A DNA stretch of 64,000 nucleotides. It comes from Lantana camara. Its lineage: Eukaryota > Streptophyta > Magnoliopsida > Lamiales > Verbenaceae. A model generated the notes under the pieces. The model made no database searches. It saw only the letters and a list, made by a program, of their open reading frames with translations, and had not been told where the DNA came from. The position numbers and the translations under genes were made by a program. The DNA lies in NCBI GenBank assembly GCA_037501455.1, contig CM074855.1, forward strand, positions 54,195,001 to 54,259,000. Reading direction: 5' to 3'. This document shows, piece after piece, positions 21,369 through 32,963 of the stretch; within the stretch, counting starts at the first letter, position 1, and the number at the start of each line of letters is the position of its first letter.

Positions 21369-24300
21369 TGTAACGCCCCAGTTTTTCAGTTAAAATAATG
21401 TGGCGTATTTGTTTATAAATTGTGCAATTAAATTATTTAATGATATGATTAATTGCTTATAAATGTTTATATTTGATTTAAACTATAAACTAGGGTTATT
21501 TTAATTTAATTCATTTCATTCTACTTTGATATTTAGTGTTTAATTTCTTAATTAAGGTTTCATGTTACCTTAACCATTTCGGTAATTTCGTTAATTAATT
21601 TCAACATGTTATTAGTTTGTTTAATCTAATTAAAATGGAAATTTAAGCTTTAGTAATTAAATTATAGCGTTATGAATTCATTCATGCGTATGAGTGTTCT
21701 ATTTGTACTTCGTTCTTATATGTAATGATATCGAAATGTCGTGAAAATTTAATATGTCGTAAATATGTGTGTTACGAACATGCCTATATGCTCGGTTTAT
21801 GTTTTCGGATTCATTTGACGTGTTAACGAATTTAATTTGATTTGTGGAACCAAGTCGGGGGCTAACGAGCAATTAGCGCACCCTTGGTTCCGTACGTGAT
21901 ATCTTGAGCTCGGGAATTCGGATTCAAATTCCGTCATCTCCGTTGCCTTCGTATCGACGATCCAGAGACAATGGAACCAGCCTCATAGCATTTTGAAATC
22001 ATTAAGACCTTCGAAATCTAACCGTAACGGACAACTCGTGCAAGAAGAGCTCCTTTTGTTGACTAGTCTTCATGGTGGGACCCTTAACACTCCTCTAACC
22101 TAACCATACCTTAAACCATGACTTGTGTACCTTGAGTTAAGCTCTTTCTTCCCCCTTTACCTCTGAAAACCGAGCCAAATATCTCCCCTCATTGCTGCAA
22201 CTGATCAAGATAGAGGAAGAGAGAAAAAGGAAGAAAAAACCCTTGGCCATTCTTGTGATTTTGGAGCTCAAATCATCTCCCTTCTTCTTCCAATCTTCAA
22301 GGTATGAATATTTATGTCTTCTATACTCTATTATGCTTGATTTCATCTACTTACATCATGATTTGGATCAGATTTGATTAGGGTTTGGGTGATGAGTTTG
22401 GTATGAACTTTTAGGGATTTTTGCTCTTGTGACCTATTTGCTTGTGTAGCTGATTTTCTTGCTTATACATGATCATATGAACTTGTTTCTTGACATATTT
22501 ATTTCCTAACTGATAGTATATGATATTAGGAGGATTTTATCTCTTGACCCTTTAATGAAATTATGAGATATGGAGCTCCAAACTTCATGATCAAACTGTT
22601 TCCCCTGTTTTTCAAACTGCTGTGTGAAATTTGTGTTGTTGCTTGATCAAATGGTCTCCATTTCGTGTGAAATTGCATGGAGTTGATGTACACTCATTGC
22701 TCTATATGTTAACATTCGTGTTTCAAGTATTTGGATCCATTCTAAGCCTCAAAACCGAAATACATGACCTGTTTTATGCATGCTTCATGACAGACTTGCT
22801 GCTGTTGCAATTGTGTGGTTGTTGGTCACCCTAATGTGCTTTAAATTGTACCATTTTGCATATATGTGATGTGTATTACTTGTTTAGTATGTTACATGCA
22901 TTCCCCAAGGTTTCAGATCGAAATTCAAGCCCTAAGTACTTGATCAAGGCATGATTGAACAATTGAGCTCATATGTGCGATTTTGGCGACCCAGTTTTGC
23001 TGCATGATTTAGATGCTCTTAATGTGTGATTTAGACTTTTAACTCTAAATGAAATATGTTCCTTACATGCTAAATATGTTGTATTTTCAGTTTCATAAGA
23101 TTTGGAGTTGATTTGGTATGCTTTTGGATTGAGTTTGTATGGGTTCAGTTTCGCCGGTAAAACTTTGTGAACATTTAAGTTCTGTACCGTGACACCCCAG
23201 TGTCTCATTAACACTTAAGTGTGCGACACGGGCGTGTCACACCTTCTGGGAAGGACTGTACTCAGCCATGTTCGTGGCTCAATTTGGCTAAGGAGGGTGA
23301 CACCCCAGTGTCCCTTCCCTTGCGCAGTACTTGTTGCTTCCTTTTCGGTTTTTGATTTGTTTCACCTCCTTAATGACTTTATCTCCTTTGGTGTTGAACT
23401 ATGAACTTGTTTTGCTATGTGTTAGGAGTATTGTGGTTTAATTTCATGACATTTGGATGAGTTCTAGGCATGCTTTTGCTTAATGCCGTTATGTGTGTTT
23501 ATATGTCAATTATGAATCGCTTAACTCATTTTCTATATCTTATGATTCCTTCTTGTTGTCAAACCTTGGAAATATGCTATCTTATGTAATATGAGGTATG
23601 TAGTAGCATTTTGGGAAAGCTTGAATATGTATTATGCTCCTATTTGAATTCTTGAATTAATTTGATTGGAGATATGAATTGATGGATTTGAGTGAAAATG
23701 AATGAATGAGTGAATGACTTGGATATACGATTTACATGCCTTAATAGTGAACATGAACATTTTAATGACATAATATCATCTTTTATGTATTCATATCATG
23801 CTTGTGCATTGCCGTGCGTCATATATGGTTCATTTAGAGTCTTGAGTCTCACGAACACGTCATGTTGTCTTTTGTTCAGTTTATCTCCAGGGTGGAGAGA
23901 TCTTGATCCTTCGGGCACTTGGTAACTCGTATCCTTGTATCGTCTTGTACCAGGCGAGGGTGTTTTCGTTTTAGTTATGTAACAAACCCTACAACCCTTA
24001 TGTGAAAAGCTTTGGCCAAAACCTTATGATTATATATATATGATTTTCAAATGAAGTTATCGAGTAAACCTTTTCCAAAGGATTATGAATTATGTTATGA
24101 TTCTTATGAACTGATATGTTTTGGCGAGATTATGTTATGATTGCACGGGCCCCGGGATTTAGTATATGTGGCTAACCGAGGAAGCAAGGGCTGACGGGGA
24201 TCCCATATACTAGTTCCAACTTACGGCGAAACGGACTTCGTCAAGGGAGGTTCTTGACGGGGAAATGCTAACCGGGCTTTCAGGCCTCATGAACCTCATA

Positions 24301-25201
24301 GCCATATTGATATATTTTGGTGGTCGGGCCTTGCAAACCCGTCCACCGCCGGAGGAAGAAGGTTGGAACTTGATTTATGAATATGCTTATGCTATGTTAT
24401 GATTGTTATGCACCGTGCGGGAAGGCCGAAATACGGATCGCCCAAACGACTATGTTTTGTGTGTATTATAAAATACCGCATGATCACATACTCAATGTAT
24501 TAGTGATAATTATCGGAGTTTGGTTGGAGATGGTGCACGCTCACTCGCCGAGCCTTCTGTATATGTATGATTTATGAATGAAATGAATTAATATGATTAG
24601 TCATAAAATCCGAGCATTGATTAATCATTTTCTTGCCTTTTTGGGAACGCATTTCAAACCAAAAACCTTGTTCGGAATTTATGACTTGCATGTGCATGTT
24701 TTTATATATGTATATCGTTCCTGCTCACTCAGTCTTCTAGAGACTGACCCTCTCCCTCCCCAACACTTTAGTGTGCAGGTTTGGCTTTGGAGTTTCGAGC
24801 TAGGCGGGGTTATGTTGAGTTTGAGTTGGTCAAGTTAGGTTAGGAGAGTCTCTGCACTTGCATATGTATTGGAATTATGTACGATTCGATTCTATAGTTT
24901 CATGAACTTAAATATTTATGTAATTGTAATTGAGATACTTTTACTGGGTTTTGCTATGATTTAAAAGAGGCCTGAAGAGCCCAAATTCTGCTTATGGTTT
25001 GTATGTTTGAACTTTGGCCTTGCTATGCATTGTATCTTGTGGATTGGTTATCATTGCAGGGTCTAAGTTCCGCCTAGCTTAGGAGGGTTTTATGTTTATC
25101 TCCCGTTCGCTATGGTTTGATACGGGTGCGGATTTACCATTACGTTACTCGTGTTGAGCCATAGTGCGGGGGATGTGGTGCCTCACGGGCGGGGTGCTAC
25201 A
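21369..25201 (+). repeat. 5' LTR of LARD1
   Basis: It starts TGTAACGCCCCAG and ends GGGGTGCTACA. Landmarks: hairpin GGAATT[...]AATTCC (21913-21932), donor-like TTCAAG|GTATGA (GT 22302-22303), GACACGGGCGTGTC-type palindromes (23186-23320), exon-like block 23880-23921 (after TTCAG, before GTAACT), GC-rich block ending GCCGGAGGAAGAAGG (24142-24364), hairpin TCAGTCT[tctag]AGACTGA (24729-24747), and acceptor-like TTTAGTGTGCAG (AG 24777-24778). Confidence 0.95.
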
Positions 25202-25223
25202 TCCTTAAGTGGTATCAGAGCCC
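25202..25223 (+). promoter_or_regulatory. Primer binding site of LARD1 (initiator-Met tRNA)
   Basis: TGGTATCAGAGCCC at 25210-25223, eight bases after the LTR end, is complementary to the 3' end of plant initiator methionine tRNA and would prime minus-strand DNA synthesis. Confidence 0.9.
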
Positions 25224-28200
25224 GGTTGCAAAACCGGTGTTCTTGAGTCATGTTTGAGTCAGTTAGGTCGCACGGCATAGGAACAACTTGTTAATGTGTG
25301 CATTGCATCGATTTGGCATGAATATTGATACTAATTGGAAATTGCTTAATACATGTATACAATTTACTCTCTGATTTAGTTGCTTTAAATGTTGCGTTTT
25401 GCATTTTATGTGCATTGATTCATTTAACTACGTGCCATAAGCATACACTAATCTTCATGCATCCATATTTGAGTTGATCTTTCTTATATAGGCCACTATC
25501 ATGCAAACAAAGCTACAAATCACCCCAACTATAATTGGCAAAGTAACTTGAAGGCCGAGTGTTCAAATTCCGCGGCTTACACAATGGAACTACCTATCAT
25601 GGCTAGTATCACGGGAGGAAGCTTGGATCACGGGAAGGTTCGTCAATCATACCCTACCTACAAACCTTGAAGGTTCTCAACATACAAGAATTGCAAAGAC
25701 TCAAGTTCTAACTTGAGGGATGCGTGAGACAAAGAGAGGAGTGTGGAACTCTTCACCACCCCGATTTTGAAGATATTTGATACAAGACTAAAGGCTCCAA
25801 GGTTCACCGTTGAAGCTTCGAGTTTGGAATGGTTGGGTGATTGGAAGACCAAATTGGGAAGCTTCAAGGAGTCGGATGCAAGATGTGTTAAAAAGGTTCA
25901 ACTCAACTCAGATGCAAGGAGTGGGAGCCGTTAAACATAAAGCTCGCTATGAGGTCGAATATGGAAGGACACTTGATACGAATATAAGCGTGGGACATCA
26001 AATGGACGCAAAGTAAAGAGACTTAAGAGCATCGAGGGATACAAATCGCGTCGTCTTCTTGGAACCTTGGAACATGGAGACATGAAGAAGCAAGCAAGAA
26101 TGGAAAGCGTTATCATGGGTGAATTATGTGCGTAGATCGGAAACAAAGGATAAGCTAAAGGAACTGTAACCGGAGAGGACATCGAGATGAAGATTCGGAT
26201 GACCTTTGGAGGTTGATGCTGGAAGTACGTTGAGGTGTAAACTCCATTGACAAATAAGACCTTGGGTTCAAAAATAGCACTTTAGGGCCATGGGATATAC
26301 AATTGGATAGAAAAAGATTGGGGAGATTCGAAAACCATGGAAAGCTAAGGAATTATCAATGTCTCCAAAGAAAGTTACAATTATGGGAATGAGGAACACG
26401 TCATCAAGCTAAAAGCTTACCACCTTGGTTACAGGTTCTGCATATTCATGGCATGAGCATCATGCATCGATTTAAATTAATTGCTTTCTTTATCTATATA
26501 TACGTTTATGTTTAATTAATATAATTGCTCCAACGTGTTGCATCGTTGCATCTTTAATTATTTGCTATGTGCATTGGCATGTTAATCCAACATGCATGGC
26601 TTAGTGTTTAATTGATTGGGAATGGCTCCACCTTGTTCATCAAGCGATTCTTTGATCAAGGCTTACTCGAATCAAAACGAGAAGAAAAGTTGGATTATAT
26701 TTTGGGAGTTCCGGGCATATAGCTTAGCTAGCACAATCTTCACCGAAGAAACTAAGTTGAAGAGTTTTGAAGAAACCTTAATCTCAGAGGCGAAGTCACG
26801 AATTCAACTAAAATTTTCAAATAAGGGAGCATTGATTAGGAAATAATGTAAGTCCTTTTCGATCCTTGAAGAGATTACCTTTAGTTGAAGAATGGAAATA
26901 CAAGAGGGGATTAAATTAGTCTAGATTTCAAGAAGAGCATGAAAGAAAAAAGTTGGGGATTAGAAGGAAGTAGTTATTGAAGGGTTTGAATTGAACCTTA
27001 GGAGCGAATTAAGGAAACAGATGTGGCTCATCAAAATTTTCAATGAAAGAAGGATTCATGGAGTTTGACATGTAAGAGCAAAAATTTTAAGGGGGAGAGC
27101 ACGACCGAGAGGTGAATTGGAGGATGGGAATGGTGCTCGAATGAATATGTTAGGAGTAGTGATGGAGATGCAAATTAAAGAGAATCTGGAAGTCCTAAGG
27201 GTAGTGATTTGGAATGAATAAGACGGTGGTTATGGTTAAGCTGTTAAGAGAGAAGCTACGTATGGAATTCTCATCTGGAGGTGATGGAATCATAAGAGAG
27301 TTTCTATGAGCTTCTAAGTTAGAATTAATAAGGAAAATTGAATCAAGCTATTATATGAGGGGATGGTGTCGATCAAGATTTATTCAATGAAGTACGAAGG
27401 GGTCCAAGACAATATTATGGAGTTATTAGTTATATCAATGGTAATCTAGAAGGATGATAATTGGAGGATTGGCCTCAAATTTCAAGAATCATCAAGAACC
27501 TTCTGTCTTTGATTAAAGAAATATGGGACCAGATATCGAATATAACATTGAGGGGGAAAAGGGAATGAACGGACAATAGGAACGGAAGGTGGGAAAAGAT
27601 TTGTGTTTAGAGAGACCATGAGAATAAACATCGTAAGGTCGGGATTGAATCATCAAGTTTGCCCAGAGTGGTTATCCTCGGGGATATGTTGAGCACCGAT
27701 TTGGATAAGGATTGAAGAAGTTGAGTAGCTATTTTGAGAATATGTTAGACTCCGATTTGGGTAAAGGTAGTAACTATGGATCGGATTTTGGGACTGACAA
27801 TTTAAGAGCATTCGGGGAGTTCAAGCTCGGTTGATTAAAAAGAGTTGGTTGGACGAATGAGGATTAAAGGGAAATGGTGGAAACTGGAAGCGGTACAATT
27901 CAGAAGGGATCTAAGAATATAATCCTTAAAGGATTCATCAGCCACTTCACCGGGGAACCCTGAAGAGGTTCAAGACAAGCTGGGCACTGAGTTACATTCA
28001 GGACAGATCATACCTTGGACAACGACAACTCACAAATCTGAATTTTGCAACTATAGTGCACGGTACTTATAGCATTCATGATACATGCATCCATGCAAAT
28101 TTAACCTACATAATTTTTATGTTAGGTGCTTTGATCTTGTACCGTGTTAAATTACTTGGAGTATTTGAATATCAATGTGGGCGACATTTATTACTTGCGT

Positions 28201-28281
28201 TGGGTGCCTTACGTGATTTTAAATTTGGTTTTGCGTGAGTTGCTTGGGAGTATTGGAGACTTCCTTGCTTTATTTTCGGTT
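25224..28281 (+). other. LARD1 non-coding internal domain
   Basis: No open frame with recognisable motifs is present on either strand. Large parts align by eye with the LARD2 internal region (for example around 25495-25690 against 51500-51740), and the 3' part aligns with LARD3 on the minus strand (27905-28095 against 47290-47110), so the sequence is maintained as a family without coding. The motif AGGTTCTGCATATTCATG (26432) and its second copy CGGTACTTATAGCATTCATG (about 28062) lie about 1.2 and 2.9 kb after the primer site. Confidence 0.75.
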
Positions 28282-28414
28282 GAGAGACGGGGTGCTCTCT
28301 CTTGTTTAGAAGAGATGGGGATTCTCTTATTTTGTTGGAGAGACGGGGTTCTCTCATTGCTGCTCGAGAGACGGGGCTCTCTCCTTGTTGCTTGTGAGAG
28401 ACGGGGAATCTCTC
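28282..28414 (+). repeat. Stem-loop array of LARD1
   Basis: Five inverted repeats of the form GAGAGACGGGG..TCTCTC occur at about 28282, 28310, 28338, 28366 and 28396, each able to fold as a 5-6 bp stem with an ACGGGG-type loop. One copy is AGAGA[tgggga]TTCTCT. The spacing is close to 28 nt. The array ends 25 nt before the hairpin next to the polypurine tract. Confidence 0.8.
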
Positions 28415-28438
28415 ATTGTTTGTTTTCAGGTGTGTTGT

Positions 28439-28474
28439 GAATCCGAGGACGGATTCTTTTTAAGGGGGAGAGTT
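28439..28474 (+). promoter_or_regulatory. Polypurine tract and AGGA-loop hairpin, LARD1
   Basis: GAATCCG[AGGA]CGGATTC (28439-28456) is a perfect 7-bp stem. It is followed by TAAGGGGGAGAG (28461-28472) and the LTR start at 28475. Confidence 0.88.
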
Positions 28475-31400
28475 TGTAACGCCCCAGTTTTTCAGTTAAA
28501 ATAATGTGGCGTATTTGTTTATAAATTGCGCAATTTAATTATTTAATTATATGATTAATTGCTTATAAATATTTATATTTGATTTAAACTATAAACTAGG
28601 GTTATTTTAATTTAATTCATTTTATTCTACTTTGATATTTAGTGTTTAATTTCTTAATTAAGGTTTCATGTTACCTTAACCATTTCGGTAATTTTGTTAA
28701 TTAATTTCAACATGTTATTAGTTTGTTTAATCTAATTAAAATGGAAATTTAAGCTTTAGTAATTAAATTATAACGTTATGAATTCATTCATGCGCATGAG
28801 TGTTCTATTTGTACTTCGTTCTTATATGTAATGATATCGAAATGTCGTGAAAATTTAATATGTCGTAAATATGTGTGTTATGAACATGCCTATATGCTCG
28901 GTTTATGTTTTCGGATTCATTTGACGTGTTAACAAATTTAATTTGATTTGTGGAACCAAGTCGGGGGCTAACGAGCAATTAGCGCACCCTTGGTTCCGTT
29001 CGTGATATCTTGAGCTCGGGAATTCGGATTCAAATTTCGTCACCTCCGTTGCCTTCGTATCGACGATCCAGAGACAATGGAACCAGCCTCATACCTTTTT
29101 GAAATCATTAAGACCTTCGAAATCTAACCGTAACGGACAACTCGTGCAAGAAGAGCTCCTTTTGTTGACTAGTCTTCATGGTGGGACCCTTAACACTCCT
29201 CTAACCTAACCATACCTTAAACCATGACTTGTGTACCTTGAGTTAAGCTCTTTATTCCCCCTTTACCTCTGAAAACCGATCCAAATATCTCCCCTCATTG
29301 CTGCAACTGATCGAGATAGAGGAAGAGAGAAAAAGGAAGAAAAAACCCTTGGCCATTCTTGTGATTTTGGAGCTCAAATCATCTCCCTTCTTCTTCCAAT
29401 CTTCAAGGTATGAATATTTATGTCTTCTATACTATATTATGCTTGATTTCATCTACTTACATCATGATTTCGATCAGATTTGATTAGGGTTTGGGTGATG
29501 AGTTTGGTATGAACTTTTAGGGATTTTTGCTCTTGTGACCTATTCGCTTGTGTAGCTGATTTTCTTGCTTATACATGATCATATGAACTTGTTTCTTGAC
29601 CTATTTATTTCCTAAATGTCAGTATATGATATTAGGAGGATTTTATCTCTTGACCCTTTAATGAAATTATGAGATATGGAGCTCCAAACTTGATGATCAA
29701 ACTGTTTCCCCTGTTTTTCGAACTGCTGTGTGAAATTTGTGTTGTTGCTTGATCAAATGGTCTCCATTTCGTGTGAAATTGCATGGAGTTGATTTACACT
29801 CATTTCTCTATATGTTAACATTCGTGTTTCAAGTATTTGGATCCATTTTAAGCCTCAAAACCGAAATACATGACCTGTTTTATGCATGCTTCATGACAGA
29901 CTTGCTGCTGTTGCAATTGTGTGGTTGTTGGTCACCCTAATGTGCTTTAAATTGTACCATTTTGCATTTATATAATGTGTATTAGTTTTTTAGTATGTTA
30001 TCATGCATTCCCCAAGGTTTCAGATCGAAATTCAAGCCCTAAGTACTTGACCAAGGCATGATTGAACAATTGAGCTGATATGTGTGATTTTGGCGACCCA
30101 GTTTTGCTGCTTGATTTAGATGCTCTTAATGTGTGATTTAGACTTTCCACTCTAAATGAAATATGTTCCTTACATGCTAAATATGTTGTATATTATGTTT
30201 CATAACATTTGGACTTGATTTGGTATGCTTTTAGATTGAGTTTGTATGGGTTCAGTTTTGCCGGTAAAACTTTGTGAACGTTTAAGTTCTGTACCGTGAC
30301 ACCCCCGTGTCTCATTTACACTTAAGTCTGAGACACAGGCGTGTCACACCTTCTGGGCAGGTCTGTACTGAGCCACGGTCGTGGCTCAGTTTGGCTAAGG
30401 AGGGTGACACCCCCGTGTCCCTTCCCTTGCGCAGTCCTTGTTGCTTCCTTTTCGGTTTTTGATTTGTTTCACCTCCTTAATGACTTTATCTCCTTTCGTG
30501 TTGAACTATGAACTTGTTTTGCTATGTGTTAGGAGTGTTGTGGTTTAATTTCATGACATTTGGATGTGTTTATATGTCAATTATGAATCGCTTAACTCAT
30601 TTTCTATATCATATGATTCCTTCTTGTTGTCAAACCTTGGAAATATGCTATCTTATTTAATATGAGGTATGTAGTAGCGTTTTGGCAAAGCTTGAATATG
30701 TATTATTCTCCTATTTGAATTCTTGAATTAATTTGATTGGAGATATGAATTGATGGATTTGAGTGAAAATTAATGAATGAGTGAATGACTTGGATATTCG
30801 ATTTACATGCCTTAATAGTGAACATGAACATTTTCATGACATAATATCATCTTTTATGTATTCATATCATGCTTGTGCATTGCCGTGCGTCATATATGGT
30901 TCATTTAGAGTCTTGAGTCTCACGAACACGTCATGTTGTCTTTTGTTCAGTTTATCTCCAGGGTGGAAAGATCTTGATCCTTCGGGCACTTGGTAACTCA
31001 TATCCTTGTTTCGTTTTGTACCAGGTGAGGGTGTTTTCGTTTTAGTCATGTAACAAACCCTACAACCCTTATGTGAAAAGCTTTGGCCAAAACCTTATGA
31101 TTATATATATATATGGTTTTCAAATGAAGTTATCGAGTAAATATTGATCGAGTAAACCTTTTCCAAAGGATTATGAATTATGTTATGATTCTTATGAACT
31201 GATATGTTTTGGCAAGATTATGTTATGTATGTTATGATTGCACGGGCCCCGGGACTTAGTATATGTGGATAACCTAGGAAGCAAGGGTTGACGGGGATCC
31301 TATATACTAGTTCCAACTTACGGCGAAACGGACTTCGTCAAGGGAGGTTCTTGACGGGGAAACGCTAACCGGGCTTTGAGGCCTCATGAACCTCATAGCC

Positions 31401-32280
31401 ATATTGATATATTTTGGTGGTCGGGCCTTGCAAACCCGTCCACCGCCGGAGGAAGAAGGTTGGAACTTGATTTATGAATATGCTTATGCTATGTTATGAT
31501 TGTTATGCACCGTGCGGGAAGGCCGAAATACGGATCGCCCAAACGACTATGTTTTGTGTGTATTATAAAATACCGCATGATCACATACTCAATGTATTAG
31601 TGATAATTGTCGTACACGGTCGGAGTTTGGTTGGAGATGGTGCACGCTCACTCGCCGAGCCTTCTGTATATGTATGATTTATGAATGAAATGAATTAATA
31701 TGATTAGTCATAAAATCCGAGCATTGATTAATTTCAAACCAAAAACCTTGTTCGGAATTTATGACTTGCATGTGCATGTTTTTATATATGTATATCGCTC
31801 CTGCTCACTCAGTCTTCTAGAGACTGACCCTCTCCCTCCCCAACACTTTAGTGTGCAGGTTTGGCTTTGGAGTTTCGAGCTAGGCGGGGTTATGTTGAGT
31901 TTGAGTTGGTCAAGTTAGGTTAGAAGAGTCTCTGCACTTGCATATGTATTGGAATTATGTACGATTCGATTCTATAGTTTCATGAACTTGAATATTTATG
32001 TAATTGTAATTGAGATACTTTTACTGGGTTTTGCTATGATTTACAAGAGGCCTGAAGAGCCCAAATTCTGCTTATGGTTTGTATGTTTGAACTTTGGCCT
32101 TGCTATGCATTGTATCTTGTGGATTGGTTATCATTGCAGGGTCTAAGTTCCGCCTAGCTTAGGAGGGTTTTATGTTTGTCTCCCGTTCGCTATGGTTTGA
32201 TACGGGTGCGGATTTACCATTTCGTTACTCGTGTTGAGCCATAGTGCGGGGGTTGTGGTGCCTCACGGGCGGGGTGTACA
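28475..32280 (+). repeat. 3' LTR of LARD1
   Basis: This copy pairs with 21369-25201 and repeats all landmarks: donor-like GT at 29408-29409, palindromes 30294-30425, exon-like block 30951-30992 (42 nt, same length as in the 5' copy), GC-rich block 31242-31461, hairpin 31809-31827 and acceptor-like AG at 31857-31858. Differences include a missing C at the end (GGGGTGTACA), a deletion of about 30 bp before 30565, and a short deletion near 31730. Confidence 0.95.
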
Positions 32281-32646
32281 TCCTATGTAGTCCACAACAG
32301 TTCTTTCTCCTTGTTTTAAAGTGAGAAATTCTTCAAATCTTCGGTCTTGCAAAATGACCCGTGCAAACCTCTTTCTGAATTCTCGAACAAATACATCCCA
32401 CGGCAACTCTTCGCCCGTTGTCCCTAACTGTTGAGCAACTCTTTTCCACCATTGCCTCGCTTGACCTTGTAGGAGGAACGTAGCAAGGCGAGCCATATCT
32501 TGAGAGTTGCATGGCCATACTTCAAAGATGCTCTCTATTTCCGAAAGCCACTCTTCGGCCCTTATATCATCCCATTCTCGAAATTTGGGAGGATTAAATG
32601 CTCTAAATTCTTGGACATCATCGCCATCAAATTCATTGTTGGTACT
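32281..32646 (-). CDS. Element B gag, N-terminal part (separated by LARD1 insertion)
   Basis: The minus-strand frame is open from a stop at 32649-32647 down to the LARD1 junction. It covers the capsid start (FNPPKF, then AEEWLSEIE), the RQWWKR segment and EEFLTLKQGERTVVDYI, all typical of plant Ty3/gypsy Gag. No ATG is seen at the expected start; the first in-frame Met is internal, at 32496. The true start may have been lost or lie in another frame upstream. The frame continues in register at 21368 beyond the nested element. Confidence 0.8.
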
Positions 32647-32963
32647 TCAGTCGAAGATTGTCCCTGGTCGCTCAGATTTGGATGCGACGGTTGACTGAAA
32701 ATCTCACAACTTCAATGTTGAAACATGCATGTCGATTAGTAAATGCTCATGCCACGTAATAAATCAATCAAGAACTACCATGAAATACAACGCGTCAAGT
32801 AGTATAAATTCAGCAAAGTGATGAAAATTCGAATGCATAGCTCTTCAAATCATAAAGGCAGGTGCGCACATAACCAAATTGTCCTACGCCGTACGACCTA
32901 GACAGACACAACAGGACACTAGAGCTCGGTTTTGCAACCTAGAGCTCTGATACCACTTAAGGA
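32647..32963 (-). promoter_or_regulatory. Element B leader with primer binding site
   Basis: On the minus strand, the LTR end at 32964 is followed by TCCTTAAG and TGGTATCAGAGCTC (32955-32942), matching the initiator-Met primer site except near its 3' end. About 290 nt of non-coding leader follow before gag. Confidence 0.88.

Larger units (their letters stand above)
21369..32280 (+). mobile_element. LARD1: non-coding LTR retrotransposon, complete
   Basis: Two long LTRs (21369-25201, 3833 bp; 28475-32280, 3806 bp) surround a 3.27-kb internal region with primer site and polypurine tract but no gag or pol. The flanking target copies are CCCTA (21364-21368) and TCCTA (32281-32285), a 5-bp duplication with one mismatch. 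The insertion splits gag of element B. In the first 170 bp of the LTRs I count about five substitutions; several indels also separate them, so the insertion is fairly young but not brand new. The lack of coding sequence with intact ends fits a large retrotransposon derivative mobilised in trans. Confidence 0.93.
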
